18,081 nt of DNA from assembly GCA_964616985.1 (NCBI GenBank), contig CAZTVF010000107.1:1-18081 (forward strand). The letters run 5' to 3'. This stretch comes from CAZTVF01 sp964616985. GTDB lineage: Bacteria; Planctomycetota; Phycisphaerae; SM23-33. Below the pieces are notes generated by a model that was not told the DNA's origin, did no database searches, and saw nothing but the letters and a program-made list of their open reading frames with translations. Below are positions 7,015-14,603 of the stretch, in pieces. Both the position numbers and the translations under genes were made by a program. Within the stretch, counting starts at the first letter, position 1, and each line of letters opens with the position of its first letter.

Positions 7015-8276
7015 CAGCCGCGCCCCAGGCCATCACGGTTGCAGACGACATCGCAATCATCCGCCTAGTCCAGGCCGCCCAGGACCGCCTCGTGGTCCTG
7101 GCCCCAGCGATAAGCTGTCAAGTCGCCGAAGCCCTTTGCCAGCGATGGCGTGAACTGGGTCCCGAACGCGTCTCCGTCATCATGGACGTGGACCCAGAGG
7201 TTTACCGCTTGGGCTATGGCCAACTGGATGCGTTGGGCATGCTCGAACAGGTCGCCGCCCAGCTCGGCACCATGCTCCAGCGGCAGCCCGGCATCCGTAT
7301 CGGACTGATAGTGTCCGACTCCCTCACGTTGATCTACTCGCCGACCCCTCAGCTCATCGAGGCTGGTCCAACGGCCGTCCAGTCGGAGCAGGCGATCAAA
7401 CCCAACGCCATATTGCTAGACCACACCCCTCCGCAGATTACCGACGAGCTGGGCCGTGGCGAACAGGGCGTGCGCGCTCAGACCGTCGGTTTGGACAAGG
7501 CGAAGCGTGGAGACATTGAGGAGGTCAAGAAAGATCTAGACCACAACCCGCCGCAGAGGTTCGACATTGCCCGCAAGGTCCGGGTATTCAACGCCGCCTT
7601 CGAGTTTGTCGAGTTCGAGTTGCTCGGAACCTTCATTGATCGCAAGACGGTCCCGATTCCCTCGCATCTTTCGGGAGTGGCCGACGAGAAGACGCGCGAA
7701 CAACTGCGAACGTCATTCACTATCCTTCCGCCCGACCACAAGCTCTCTGGGGAGCATCTCGCCAGGGACAAAGACCTCATTGCCAAGAAGTTCCTCAGGA
7801 CGATCAAGAGCTACGGGACCGTGGTACTCCGCTCCCGGAAGGATGCCTTCGAGAAGGAAGTCCAGGCGCTGCGAACGACGGTCGAGGCGTTTGGCCACAA
7901 GATACGGGACGAACTCCAGGCTGCAATGGACAAGACGCGGGAGAATCTGACGAAGGCCATGCTGCCTCTAGTCAGGCGCACCCCGCCGAAGAAATGGCTG
8001 CGGTCTGACGGGTCGAAGCCGGATGCCGAGACGCTACGTCAGTTCCTCGAGGAGGATCTTCGTCGCGCCTTTGGAACCGCCGACAAGCTCGTTAAGCGAA
8101 TGGAAGTTCGCCTGGTCTTCAAAGGCGTCACATACGAGTCGCTGACGAATGACGGATTCATCAAGGCGGCTCGCGAGGCCATCCCTGAACTAAAGACGAT
8201 GTACGAGGAGTTCGACGCGGCCAAGGCTGGACAGATCGGCAATCCGCAGACCCCTCCTTCGGAGGGTCAGAGATGA
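7011..8276 (+). CDS. PLD-like fold protein lacking the HKD motif, probable defence-system component
   Basis: A 421-residue cytoplasmic-type protein with no signal peptide or membrane segment. Residues about 15-120 alternate strands and helices (RLVVLAPAIS, RVSVIMDVDPEVYRLGYG, IRIGLIVSDSLTLIYSPTP) in a way that resembles one half of a phospholipase D-like domain, but no HxKxxxxD is present, so catalysis by that route is unlikely. Residues about 150-280 hold a second domain with FEFVEFELLGTFIDRKTVPIPSHL, followed by a long charged helical region (about 280-325). PLD-like proteins recur in DISARM and DUF1156/DUF499-type loci, where their role is unclear. Start ATG 7011 has GGAGG at 6999-7003; the start overlaps the scar's stop and the end overlaps the HEPN gene (ATGA). 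The PLD assignment is tentative. Confidence 0.7.
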   Translation: MTAAPQAITVADDIAIIRLVQAAQDRLVVLAPAISCQVAEALCQRWRELGPERVSVIMDVDPEVYRLGYGQLDALGMLEQVAAQLGTMLQRQPGIRIGLIVSDSLTLIYSPTPQLIEAGPTAVQSEQAIKPNAILLDHTPPQITDELGRGEQGVRAQTVGLDKAKRGDIEEVKKDLDHNPPQRFDIARKVRVFNAAFEFVEFELLGTFIDRKTVPIPSHLSGVADEKTREQLRTSFTILPPDHKLSGEHLARDKDLIAKKFLRTIKSYGTVVLRSRKDAFEKEVQALRTTVEAFGHKIRDELQAAMDKTRENLTKAMLPLVRRTPPKKWLRSDGSKPDAETLRQFLEEDLRRAFGTADKLVKRMEVRLVFKGVTYESLTNDGFIKAAREAIPELKTMYEEFDAAKAGQIGNPQTPPSEGQR

Positions 8277-9400
8277 CTTCGCGCGCCGGGGAATCCCTCG
8301 CGATTGTCTATCTCCCTTGGGCGAACCTCAAGGAGGAATTCGCCGTTGGCCCCGTGTCCTTCTGGCCATTCGACCGCAAGGCCAAGGAGAAGATTCCCGA
8401 CGCGCAGGCCCGAGCCGATCTGGCCAGGTTCCTCGAGACGTTCGTGGACAACGTCGGCAAACCGGTGGACACTGTAGTGGCTTGTTCCTGCGGTGAAATC
8501 GGCTTCAGGGAGTTCGCCGCTGAGGAATGGCAGGCGATCTGCGCCGCCGTCGATTGCCTCGTGTTCGCCTCCGTCGCGACTGGGACAACAAGCGGCGTCT
8601 GCGCGAACAACAACTCGATGGCCCCGCCATCGGCCGACCGCTTCGACCTCGCGGCCCGGTGGGTCTGGCCCAGCCAGGATGGGGTGGTAGTCAAGACAGA
8701 GAACTCGACGAGCATCTGGAGCCATGGCGGATACAGGGTCACGCGGCCCCTCTCTGTCGGCGGCTCGTTCAGCGGAAATTATGCGCCCCTGCTCGAAGGC
8801 CTGGGCCGTGTGTTCGCGGCCGAGTTCCCAAGGGACGTGCATGAGCGCCTGTTTCGTGCTCTCGAATGGTTCCGGTTCGCTCACACCGAATCGACCGCCG
8901 TCTCCTGGCTTCACAAGGTCGTCATGATGGCCACCGCCTACGAGATACTGCTGGACTTCCCGGAATCCGGCAAGAGGCGCTACTTCATCGACCAGATCAA
9001 CTCCAAGCTGTGCCTTCCGGAGTCATGCATGGTGGCCTTGCCTGACGGGCACAGCGGAACCTTCAGCGTCTGTAAGGCCGCAGAGTGGGCCGGCGAGTTC
9101 TACAAACTCCGCAACGACATCGTGCATGGCGACGACGTTCCATACCAACGCCTCCAGTACAAGGACTGGATCACCCACCTTATCGTGGCCGATCTCGTGA
9201 TGCTGGATTGGGTGAAGCGGCTTCTCTACGAGCACGGTTGTCTCGGAGACGACCTTCGCCGCAGGGCTGCACAATGGGCGAGGGACTTCGGAGGGACGTC
9301 CGAGAACAACGAGCAAGCCCTGCTGCCCGGGATGCTCGGCCTTGGGCTTGAAGATGTCCACCAGGCCTTGGGGTGGGTAAGGGGGCGTGAGAATGCTTGA
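8273..9400 (+). CDS. ApeA-like HEPN-domain protein, candidate RNase effector
   Basis: A 375-residue protein whose C-terminal half is helical and carries FYKLRNDIVHG, the HEPN RxxxxH signature at R280 and H285 in the form typical of ApeA-like HEPN domains. Known HEPN proteins with this motif are metal-independent RNases used as toxins or abortive-infection effectors. The N-terminal part (YLPWANL, VGPVSFWPF, VACSCGEIGF, DCLVFAS) is a family-specific domain that I cannot name, possibly for sensing or regulation. Start ATG 8273 overlaps the previous stop (ATGA), with GGAGG at 8261-8265. It is followed by, and overlaps, the caspase-like gene. RNase activity is inferred from the motif only. Confidence 0.8.
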   Translation: MTSRAGESLAIVYLPWANLKEEFAVGPVSFWPFDRKAKEKIPDAQARADLARFLETFVDNVGKPVDTVVACSCGEIGFREFAAEEWQAICAAVDCLVFASVATGTTSGVCANNNSMAPPSADRFDLAARWVWPSQDGVVVKTENSTSIWSHGGYRVTRPLSVGGSFSGNYAPLLEGLGRVFAAEFPRDVHERLFRALEWFRFAHTESTAVSWLHKVVMMATAYEILLDFPESGKRRYFIDQINSKLCLPESCMVALPDGHSGTFSVCKAAEWAGEFYKLRNDIVHGDDVPYQRLQYKDWITHLIVADLVMLDWVKRLLYEHGCLGDDLRRRAAQWARDFGGTSENNEQALLPGMLGLGLEDVHQALGWVRGRENA

Positions 9401-10094
9401 CAGAGCAAGGCCATCGACTCCGAAGCGGACGCTGGTGCGCGAGAAGCACTTGCGTATCTTCGTGCTGGAGAGCCCGGACCCGATTGACGCCTTACAGGGC
9501 CGGTCCGAGGGTCCCGCGCTTGCGGCAATCGGCAAGCTGATCGGGCACGAGGTGCTGACGTTCCTCATCCGCTCGAAACGGGAGCTTCGTGAAACCTGCC
9601 AGTATGTGAGCAGCCTTGATCCGGACCACGATGCGCACCGCCGCCCGGATCGCCCGCTGTGCCTGCACGTCAGCGCGCACGGCAACGCTTCCGGTTTGGG
9701 CATCGGTGCAGACTTTCTGAGATGGGAGGCGCTCGCCGGGGCCATCGAGGCGTTTCTGAGCGCAGACATGCAGCACAAAGGCAAGAGAATCATCGTCCTG
9801 TCTGCTTGCCAGGCGGAACAGCAGAAACTCTCGGGCGCAATCCAGAACCTTGTGGCCCGCAAGAAGGCCGTCTCGCCACCGAAGTACCTATTCTGCACAT
9901 CGGGCGAAATCCCCTGGCAGAACGCCGCAGTGGGCTGGACGTTGTTCTACCACCTTCTCCCGGATGCCAACCTCGACGAGAAGGAGTCGGTCCAAGGCGT
10001 CTTGGACAAGATAAAGGCGGCTGGTGTCGGCTCCTTCATCTACTTCCGCTGGGATGATGCGAGAAAGAAATACTTGCGATACGCGGCTACGTGA
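9387..10094 (+). CDS. Caspase-like (CHAT/metacaspase-type) protein, candidate protease effector
   Basis: A protein of about 235 residues starting at GTG 9387 (or ATG 9393, two codons on) within the end of the HEPN gene. Strand-like LCLHVSAHGN places a His at 98, and IIVLSACQAEQQ places a Cys at 141. The H-G...SAC spacing of about 43 residues is the catalytic-dyad layout of caspase-like peptidases, including bacterial CHAT and metacaspase types. Later elements (PKYLFCTSGEIPW, VGWTLFYHLL) resemble the substrate-pocket strand and C-terminal helix of such folds. Bacterial caspase-like proteins often act as death effectors in defence. No N-terminal secretion signal is seen. Activity and fold are inferred from two short motifs; modelling would settle it. 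Confidence 0.65.
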   Translation: MRMLDRARPSTPKRTLVREKHLRIFVLESPDPIDALQGRSEGPALAAIGKLIGHEVLTFLIRSKRELRETCQYVSSLDPDHDAHRRPDRPLCLHVSAHGNASGLGIGADFLRWEALAGAIEAFLSADMQHKGKRIIVLSACQAEQQKLSGAIQNLVARKKAVSPPKYLFCTSGEIPWQNAAVGWTLFYHLLPDANLDEKESVQGVLDKIKAAGVGSFIYFRWDDARKKYLRYAAT

Positions 10095-10106
10095 GCCAGG
10101 AGCAAA

Positions 10107-13100
10107 TTGTTGAGCAACTACCCGAAACGACTGATCGAAGTTGACCTGCCCATCAAGCGGATTTCCGCCCATGCGCGGCGGGAGAAGGACATGCGCTTGG
10201 GGCATATCCCGAGCCTGCACATCTACCCAGCCGCACGACCACCTGCGGCGTGCCGAGCGGTCATCTGCGCCGCCCTCTGGCCGGACCCCGCGGACCCGCT
10301 CTGCCCACAGGCGTTTCGGCAAGCTGCCGAACGCTATATGCGGGCCTTTGCCAAGGCGGCCGTCACCGACAAGCAAATCGCCGAGATTTGCGATGCCGAG
10401 TCCTGGAAACGATACGGCGAACTGGCCAAGTGCAACGAGCCGATCGACCTTAAAACATCCCCGGTGGCCACGTCCGCAGTCCCTGCGACAGCCGGGGCCA
10501 AGGCCGACTTGCACAAGCTGACAGATTTGGAGCGACTGCGCGGGCTGCTTCTGGACTTCATCGCGGACTTCGCTGCGTGGGAGGCATCGACTGACCCCGT
10601 CTTTCTTCAGACGGCCCGAAGCCTGACCCAAGCCGCCCACGAGGCGCTTGGCGGGTCTCCCGGCACGCGACCGCTCGTGATGGACCCGTTCGCTGGGGGT
10701 GGAGCAATCCCGTTGGAAGCTCTGCGCGTTGGGGCCGACGCATTCGCAAGCGATCTGAACCCGGTTGCGGTGCTCCTGAACAAGGTGGTGCTTGAGTATG
10801 TCCCAAAGTACGGCGAACGCTTGGCAGACGAGATTCGTGAGTGGGGGCAATGGGCTCAAGAACAAGCCCGCAAGGAACTGGCTGAATTCTACCCGCGCGA
10901 CCCCAATGGGGCGGTCCCAATAGCCTACCTCTGGGCACGCACCGTTACCTGCGAGGGGCCTAGCTGCGGTGCCGAGGTGCCGTTGATGCGGAGTTTCTGT
11001 TTGGCGCGGAAGGGCCGATCTGTCGCGCTGAAAGCCCAGCCGGACAATGCGAACAAGCGGATGGTCTTCTCCGTCCTACAGAACCCAAAGCCTTCGGAGA
11101 TCAGGGGTGCCACTGTAGCAAAAGGATCGGCAACCTGTCCGTGCTGCGGATACACGACACCAGCCAGCTCAGTCAGGGCCCAACTTAAGACAAAAAGGGG
11201 CGGCTCGACCAATGCCCGCATGTTCGTTGTTGTCACCGCGACTGATGGCGAACGCGGCCGCACATTCCGAGTTGCCAATGACGATGACAAGGCGGCCTAC
11301 GAGCGATCTGCTGGCCGCCTTGCCGAACTGAGGCGTGAATGGACCGGATCACCGTCTCTCGTACCAGAGGAGCCAACTCCTCTCGGCGGAGGACGTGGCG
11401 CTGGTCGGGCGTTTTCCCAGCGCAGCTATGGCATGGACCGTTGGGAGGATTTGTACAACAAACGACAGCTACTGAGTCTGACTACCTACGCCCGCCTCGC
11501 GAGGGAATATGTCACTCGCATCCGCGACAAGGAGTTCGCCGCGGCCTGCAGCGCATGTCTTGGACTCATTATTGATCGCTTGGCAGACCTCAATGCGGCG
11601 CTGTGCGTGTGGCAGTTGAATACCCCGAATACTGCCCATGTGTTTGGTCGATGGGCGCTGCAACTGACGTGGGACTACGGGGAGGTCAACCCCCTGGCCG
11701 GTGCTGGCGGGTCGCCTGAATCAGCCATTGGTAGAATGGCACGATGCATCGCTGACCTTGCATCGGCGAAGATGCATCCCGGTCACATCGAGCGAAGTTC
11801 AGCGGACAAGCATCCTTTGCCGGACGATGCGGCTGCAGCGTTCATTACTGATCCACCGTATTACGACGCGGTTCCGTATTCCGATCTCCTGGACTTCTTC
11901 TACGTTTGGCTTAAGCGAAGCCTGAGCCCCGAGTTTGCCTATCTGACCAATAGCGAGGTCGGACCAAAAGATGACGAGTGCATCGTCGATGAGGTCAAGG
12001 GCAAGGACAAAGCCTACTACGAAACAACGATGCAGCACGCCATGGCGGAAGGACGGCGTGTGCTCTGCCCTACAGGCATCGGGGTCGTTGTGTTCGCGCA
12101 CAAGACGACCAGTGGATGGGAAGCGCAGTTACAGGCGATGATCAACGCGGGGCTGACGATCACCGGGTCGTGGCCCATCGACACTGAAATGGGATCGCGG
12201 CTGCGGGCTAAGGGCTCAGCGGCGTTGGCGTCGTCCGTGCATCTCGTGTGCCGCCCACGTGAGACGGCGGCCGGCACTCTCGCCAACGAAACCGGAGATT
12301 GGCGCGACGTTCTTGCCGAACTGCCGAACCGCATTCACGACTGGCTGCCGCGTCTGGCCGAAGAAGGCGTCGTGGGTGCGGATGCCATCTTCGCCTGTCT
12401 GGGGCCGGCGTTGGAGGTGTTCTCCCGTTACTCACGTGTGGAGAAGGCCAGCGGTGAACAGGTTACGTTGCGGGAATACCTAGAGCAGGTATGGGCGGCG
12501 GTGTCCAAGGAAGCCCTTGGCATGATCTTCAGCGGCAGCGACGCCACCGGCTTTGAGGAGGATGCCCGCCTGACGGCCATGTGGCTGTGGACGCTGGCCA
12601 GCCTCAGCGGGCAGGAGACCGCCGGCGGCGATGAAGAGACCGAAGACGATGGCGACGAGGACGCTGGCGACAAGAAGGCTGCCGGCGGGTACTCGCTCGA
12701 ATATGACGCCGCCCGGAAGATTGCCCAAGGCCTGGGTGCTCACTTGGAGAAACTGGCCGGCATGGTCGAGGTCAAGGGCGAGACGGCGCGGTTGCTTTCG
12801 GTGGCCGAGCGGACCAAGGCCCTATTCGGCAAGGACCAGGCAGATGCGCCCTCCAGCAGGCGGAAGAAGAAGGACAGCCAGATGAAGTTGGACTTCGCCG
12901 CCGAGTTGGAGGCCGCCGAGGCCGCCAGCGGCGGCTGGGGCGAAAAGAGCGTGTCGAAGGTCGGCGAGACCGTCCTGGACCGCCTGCATCAAACCATGAT
13001 CCTCTTCGCCGCCGGCCGGGGCGAAGCCCTGCGGCGGTTCCTGGTCGATGAAGGCATCGGCCGCGACCAGCGATTCTGGCGCCTGGCCCAGGCCCTCTCG

Positions 13101-13178
13101 GCGCTGTATCCTGCCGGCACGGACGAGAAACGCTGGGTCGATGGCGTCCTGGCGCGCAAGAAAGGGTTGGGCTTCTAA
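10107..13178 (+). CDS. DUF1156 zinc-ribbon DNA methyltransferase (adenine-specific type)
   Basis: A 1023-residue protein. The N-terminal DUF1156 region (residues about 8-61: RLIEVDLPIKRIS, ARREK, GHIPSLHIYP, ACRAV) precedes SAM-binding motif I DPFAGGGAIPLEA (from D193). The catalytic motif DPPY is at 582-585. Between them CEGPSC (282-287) and CPCC (344-347) form a zinc ribbon. An acidic stretch lies near 837-855. This matches the large Zn-ribbon adenine-specific methylases found in DISARM-like and DUF499 loci, which mark self DNA. No ATG precedes the conserved DUF1156 head, so the start must be TTG: 10107 or, with better spacing from AGGAG (10098-10102), 10110. The tail ends ARKKGLGF. A homologous head survives at 6820 and a homologous tail at 13986-14012, the key evidence for mosaic assembly. 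Confidence 0.92.
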   Translation: MLSNYPKRLIEVDLPIKRISAHARREKDMRLGHIPSLHIYPAARPPAACRAVICAALWPDPADPLCPQAFRQAAERYMRAFAKAAVTDKQIAEICDAESWKRYGELAKCNEPIDLKTSPVATSAVPATAGAKADLHKLTDLERLRGLLLDFIADFAAWEASTDPVFLQTARSLTQAAHEALGGSPGTRPLVMDPFAGGGAIPLEALRVGADAFASDLNPVAVLLNKVVLEYVPKYGERLADEIREWGQWAQEQARKELAEFYPRDPNGAVPIAYLWARTVTCEGPSCGAEVPLMRSFCLARKGRSVALKAQPDNANKRMVFSVLQNPKPSEIRGATVAKGSATCPCCGYTTPASSVRAQLKTKRGGSTNARMFVVVTATDGERGRTFRVANDDDKAAYERSAGRLAELRREWTGSPSLVPEEPTPLGGGRGAGRAFSQRSYGMDRWEDLYNKRQLLSLTTYARLAREYVTRIRDKEFAAACSACLGLIIDRLADLNAALCVWQLNTPNTAHVFGRWALQLTWDYGEVNPLAGAGGSPESAIGRMARCIADLASAKMHPGHIERSSADKHPLPDDAAAAFITDPPYYDAVPYSDLLDFFYVWLKRSLSPEFAYLTNSEVGPKDDECIVDEVKGKDKAYYETTMQHAMAEGRRVLCPTGIGVVVFAHKTTSGWEAQLQAMINAGLTITGSWPIDTEMGSRLRAKGSAALASSVHLVCRPRETAAGTLANETGDWRDVLAELPNRIHDWLPRLAEEGVVGADAIFACLGPALEVFSRYSRVEKASGEQVTLREYLEQVWAAVSKEALGMIFSGSDATGFEEDARLTAMWLWTLASLSGQETAGGDEETEDDGDEDAGDKKAAGGYSLEYDAARKIAQGLGAHLEKLAGMVEVKGETARLLSVAERTKALFGKDQADAPSSRRKKKDSQMKLDFAAELEAAEAASGGWGEKSVSKVGETVLDRLHQTMILFAAGRGEALRRFLVDEGIGRDQRFWRLAQALSALYPAGTDEKRWVDGVLARKKGLGF

Positions 13179-13180
13179 GC

Positions 13181-13927
13181 ATGAACGCAGAGAACCTCTC
13201 ACGAGCGATTGCTCATTGGCTGGAGTGGGAACGGCTCTGCGGCCGCGCAGACCTGTTTTCCGAGGCAGCACTTCGGCAGCCCATTGGTCAATTCCTGAAG
13301 GCATCACAGGGCCACAAAGTCGTGCCGGAACATTCTGCTCCTTGGGACACTGCCACCAAGCCAAAGGCTTTTGATTTCTGTCTCAAGAGGAGAGGCGGCA
13401 CTGCAATTACCGACGTTATTGAGACCAAATGGGCAGGTACGAGCGTTCGAGCAACTCTGTCTGATGAGGTCTTCCGGGATCTGTACCGCTTGACCCATGT
13501 GTGTTGGGTTGGGCAAGCAGAGCCCTGCCAGCGGTGGTTCATTCTGGCCGGAATCAGCAAGGCCATTGAGGAGGAGGTCTTTGATAAGGAAGCAAACCCC
13601 GGCGACGGGGCCCGACGGATCAAAGTGCTCAAAGGCATCCTTGGGAAGTCACCAGGCGACAAGTGCCACCACCACATCTACACAGCGAGTACCACTGCCC
13701 CGAAACCCATCCTGGAGAGGTGGTGTGCCGTGGCACGGGACCTTGGTCCTAACCGTGGTGCGACGGACTACGGTCCGATAGTCATGTCTAGTATTCAGAC
13801 TATGCTCAAGGGCAAGTTCCCGAACGATCCAAGTCCAACCGATTGCGTCTGCTATGTGTGGCGCGTTACTGCGCCGACCGGATACGGCTTCAAGAAGATT
13901 CAGGAGGTTCTAGACCGTGCTACCTGA
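13181..13927 (+). CDS. PD-(D/E)XK-type nuclease-like protein
   Basis: A 248-residue protein, ATG two bases after the methyltransferase stop. An N-terminal helix (LRQPIGQFLKA) is followed by a strand (GHKVVPEHSAPW), then KAFDFCLKRR with D65 and DVIETKWAG with E81-T-K83. The D-x15-ExK spacing is the classical restriction-endonuclease-like core, followed by a helix with a conserved-looking DEVFRDLYRL. I do not recognise the family name. The position, directly between methyltransferase and a DUF499 head, suggests the nuclease subunit or accessory of this system. Base composition is lower in GC than the methyltransferase end. AGGAGG near its 3' end (13902-13907) serves the following scar ORF. Confidence 0.72.
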   Translation: MNAENLSRAIAHWLEWERLCGRADLFSEAALRQPIGQFLKASQGHKVVPEHSAPWDTATKPKAFDFCLKRRGGTAITDVIETKWAGTSVRATLSDEVFRDLYRLTHVCWVGQAEPCQRWFILAGISKAIEEEVFDKEANPGDGARRIKVLKGILGKSPGDKCHHHIYTASTTAPKPILERWCAVARDLGPNRGATDYGPIVMSSIQTMLKGKFPNDPSPTDCVCYVWRVTAPTGYGFKKIQEVLDRAT

Positions 13928-14012
13928 GCCTTGGTGCAAGTTCGTCGAGCCCCGTGAAGACCTGCGTGAAGGCCGCCCGGTAGATGCCCGCAAGAAAGAC
14001 CTTGGGTGCTGA
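13917..14012 (+). pseudogene. In-frame chimeric scar: DUF499 head fused to DUF1156 methyltransferase tail
   Basis: A 31-codon ORF from GTG 13917, overlapping the end of the previous gene and preceded by a strong AGGAGG (13902-13907). Its PWCKFVEPREDLREGRPVDA matches the start of the intact DUF499 protein (PWYKIVEPREDLREGRPLDA) at 17 of 20 residues; the DNA differs at 13 of 60 positions, mostly silent, so this is a diverged homologue, not a fresh duplication. It then switches to ARKKDLGC-stop, matching the end of the intact methyltransferase (ARKKGLGF-stop) at 6 of 8 residues. The join is at the Ala codon 13986-13988. Its TGA overlaps the next ATG (TGATG, 14010-14014), preserving coupling. The short tail match alone would be weak; combined with the parallel scar at 6820 it is convincing. 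Confidence 0.8.
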
Positions 14013-14593
14013 TGGCCGCACTTGAGAAAACCTGGCAACAGCGGTTCTTCGAGGTCGTCCAAGCCCGCGATGCAGCCGACTCGCTGCGCGACGCGTCCTT
14101 GCAGGAGGACATGACTGCCTGGACCACAGTCCTCACAGAGGCTGTTGTTATGACGTGCCGAGCCATGGGTTGGACCGCGACGGCCAAGGGGCACCGGCTT
14201 GACCTCCTGCCCGTGCCGCGGAGTGAGTATCTGTCCCTTGACGCGGTTGCGTTTTCCGACGGCCCAGGGCGATGGCGTTTTCCGAAAGCCATCATGGAAT
14301 TGGAGAACAATTCACAGGAAGACCGTATCGCTTACTCGCTCTGGAAGGTTCTTTGCGTCCGGGCCGATCTGCGCGTCGTGTTCTGCTATCGAAAGGACGC
14401 CGAAGAGGGTGCACCGCTGGTTCGGCGGTTGCGAGATGCGGTCATAGGCGGCATGGCGACGGCGCATCTGACCAGTCTGCACGGTGAAACGATTGTGGTG
14501 GTCGGCTCGCGGGGCGAGTCCTCCACGTTCCCCTATGGATTCTTCAAGTGGTGGCGGCTAAGCCCTGGAATCGGCCGATTTGAACTAGCCTGA
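14012..14593 (+). CDS. Nuclease-fold (PD-(D/E)XK-like, non-canonical) protein
   Basis: A 193-residue protein. ATG 14012 is chosen because it overlaps the scar's stop as TGATG; a GTG at 14006 is two codons upstream. A helical start is followed by strands LDLLPVPRS and LDAVAF (D77), then KAIMELENNSQEDR with E96 and E98, a helix (IAYSLWKVLCVRA) and a strand (LRVVFCYR). This order is that of restriction-endonuclease-like folds in which the ExK lysine is replaced, here by Glu (ELE). It may be an inactive or variant nuclease, or a binding subunit. It occupies the same relative position, after a methyltransferase tail and before a DUF499 head, as the gene at 13181. Family name not recognised. Confidence 0.7.
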   Translation: MAALEKTWQQRFFEVVQARDAADSLRDASLQEDMTAWTTVLTEAVVMTCRAMGWTATAKGHRLDLLPVPRSEYLSLDAVAFSDGPGRWRFPKAIMELENNSQEDRIAYSLWKVLCVRADLRVVFCYRKDAEEGAPLVRRLRDAVIGGMATAHLTSLHGETIVVVGSRGESSTFPYGFFKWWRLSPGIGRFELA

Positions 14594-14603
14594 AGGCGAA
14601 GAT

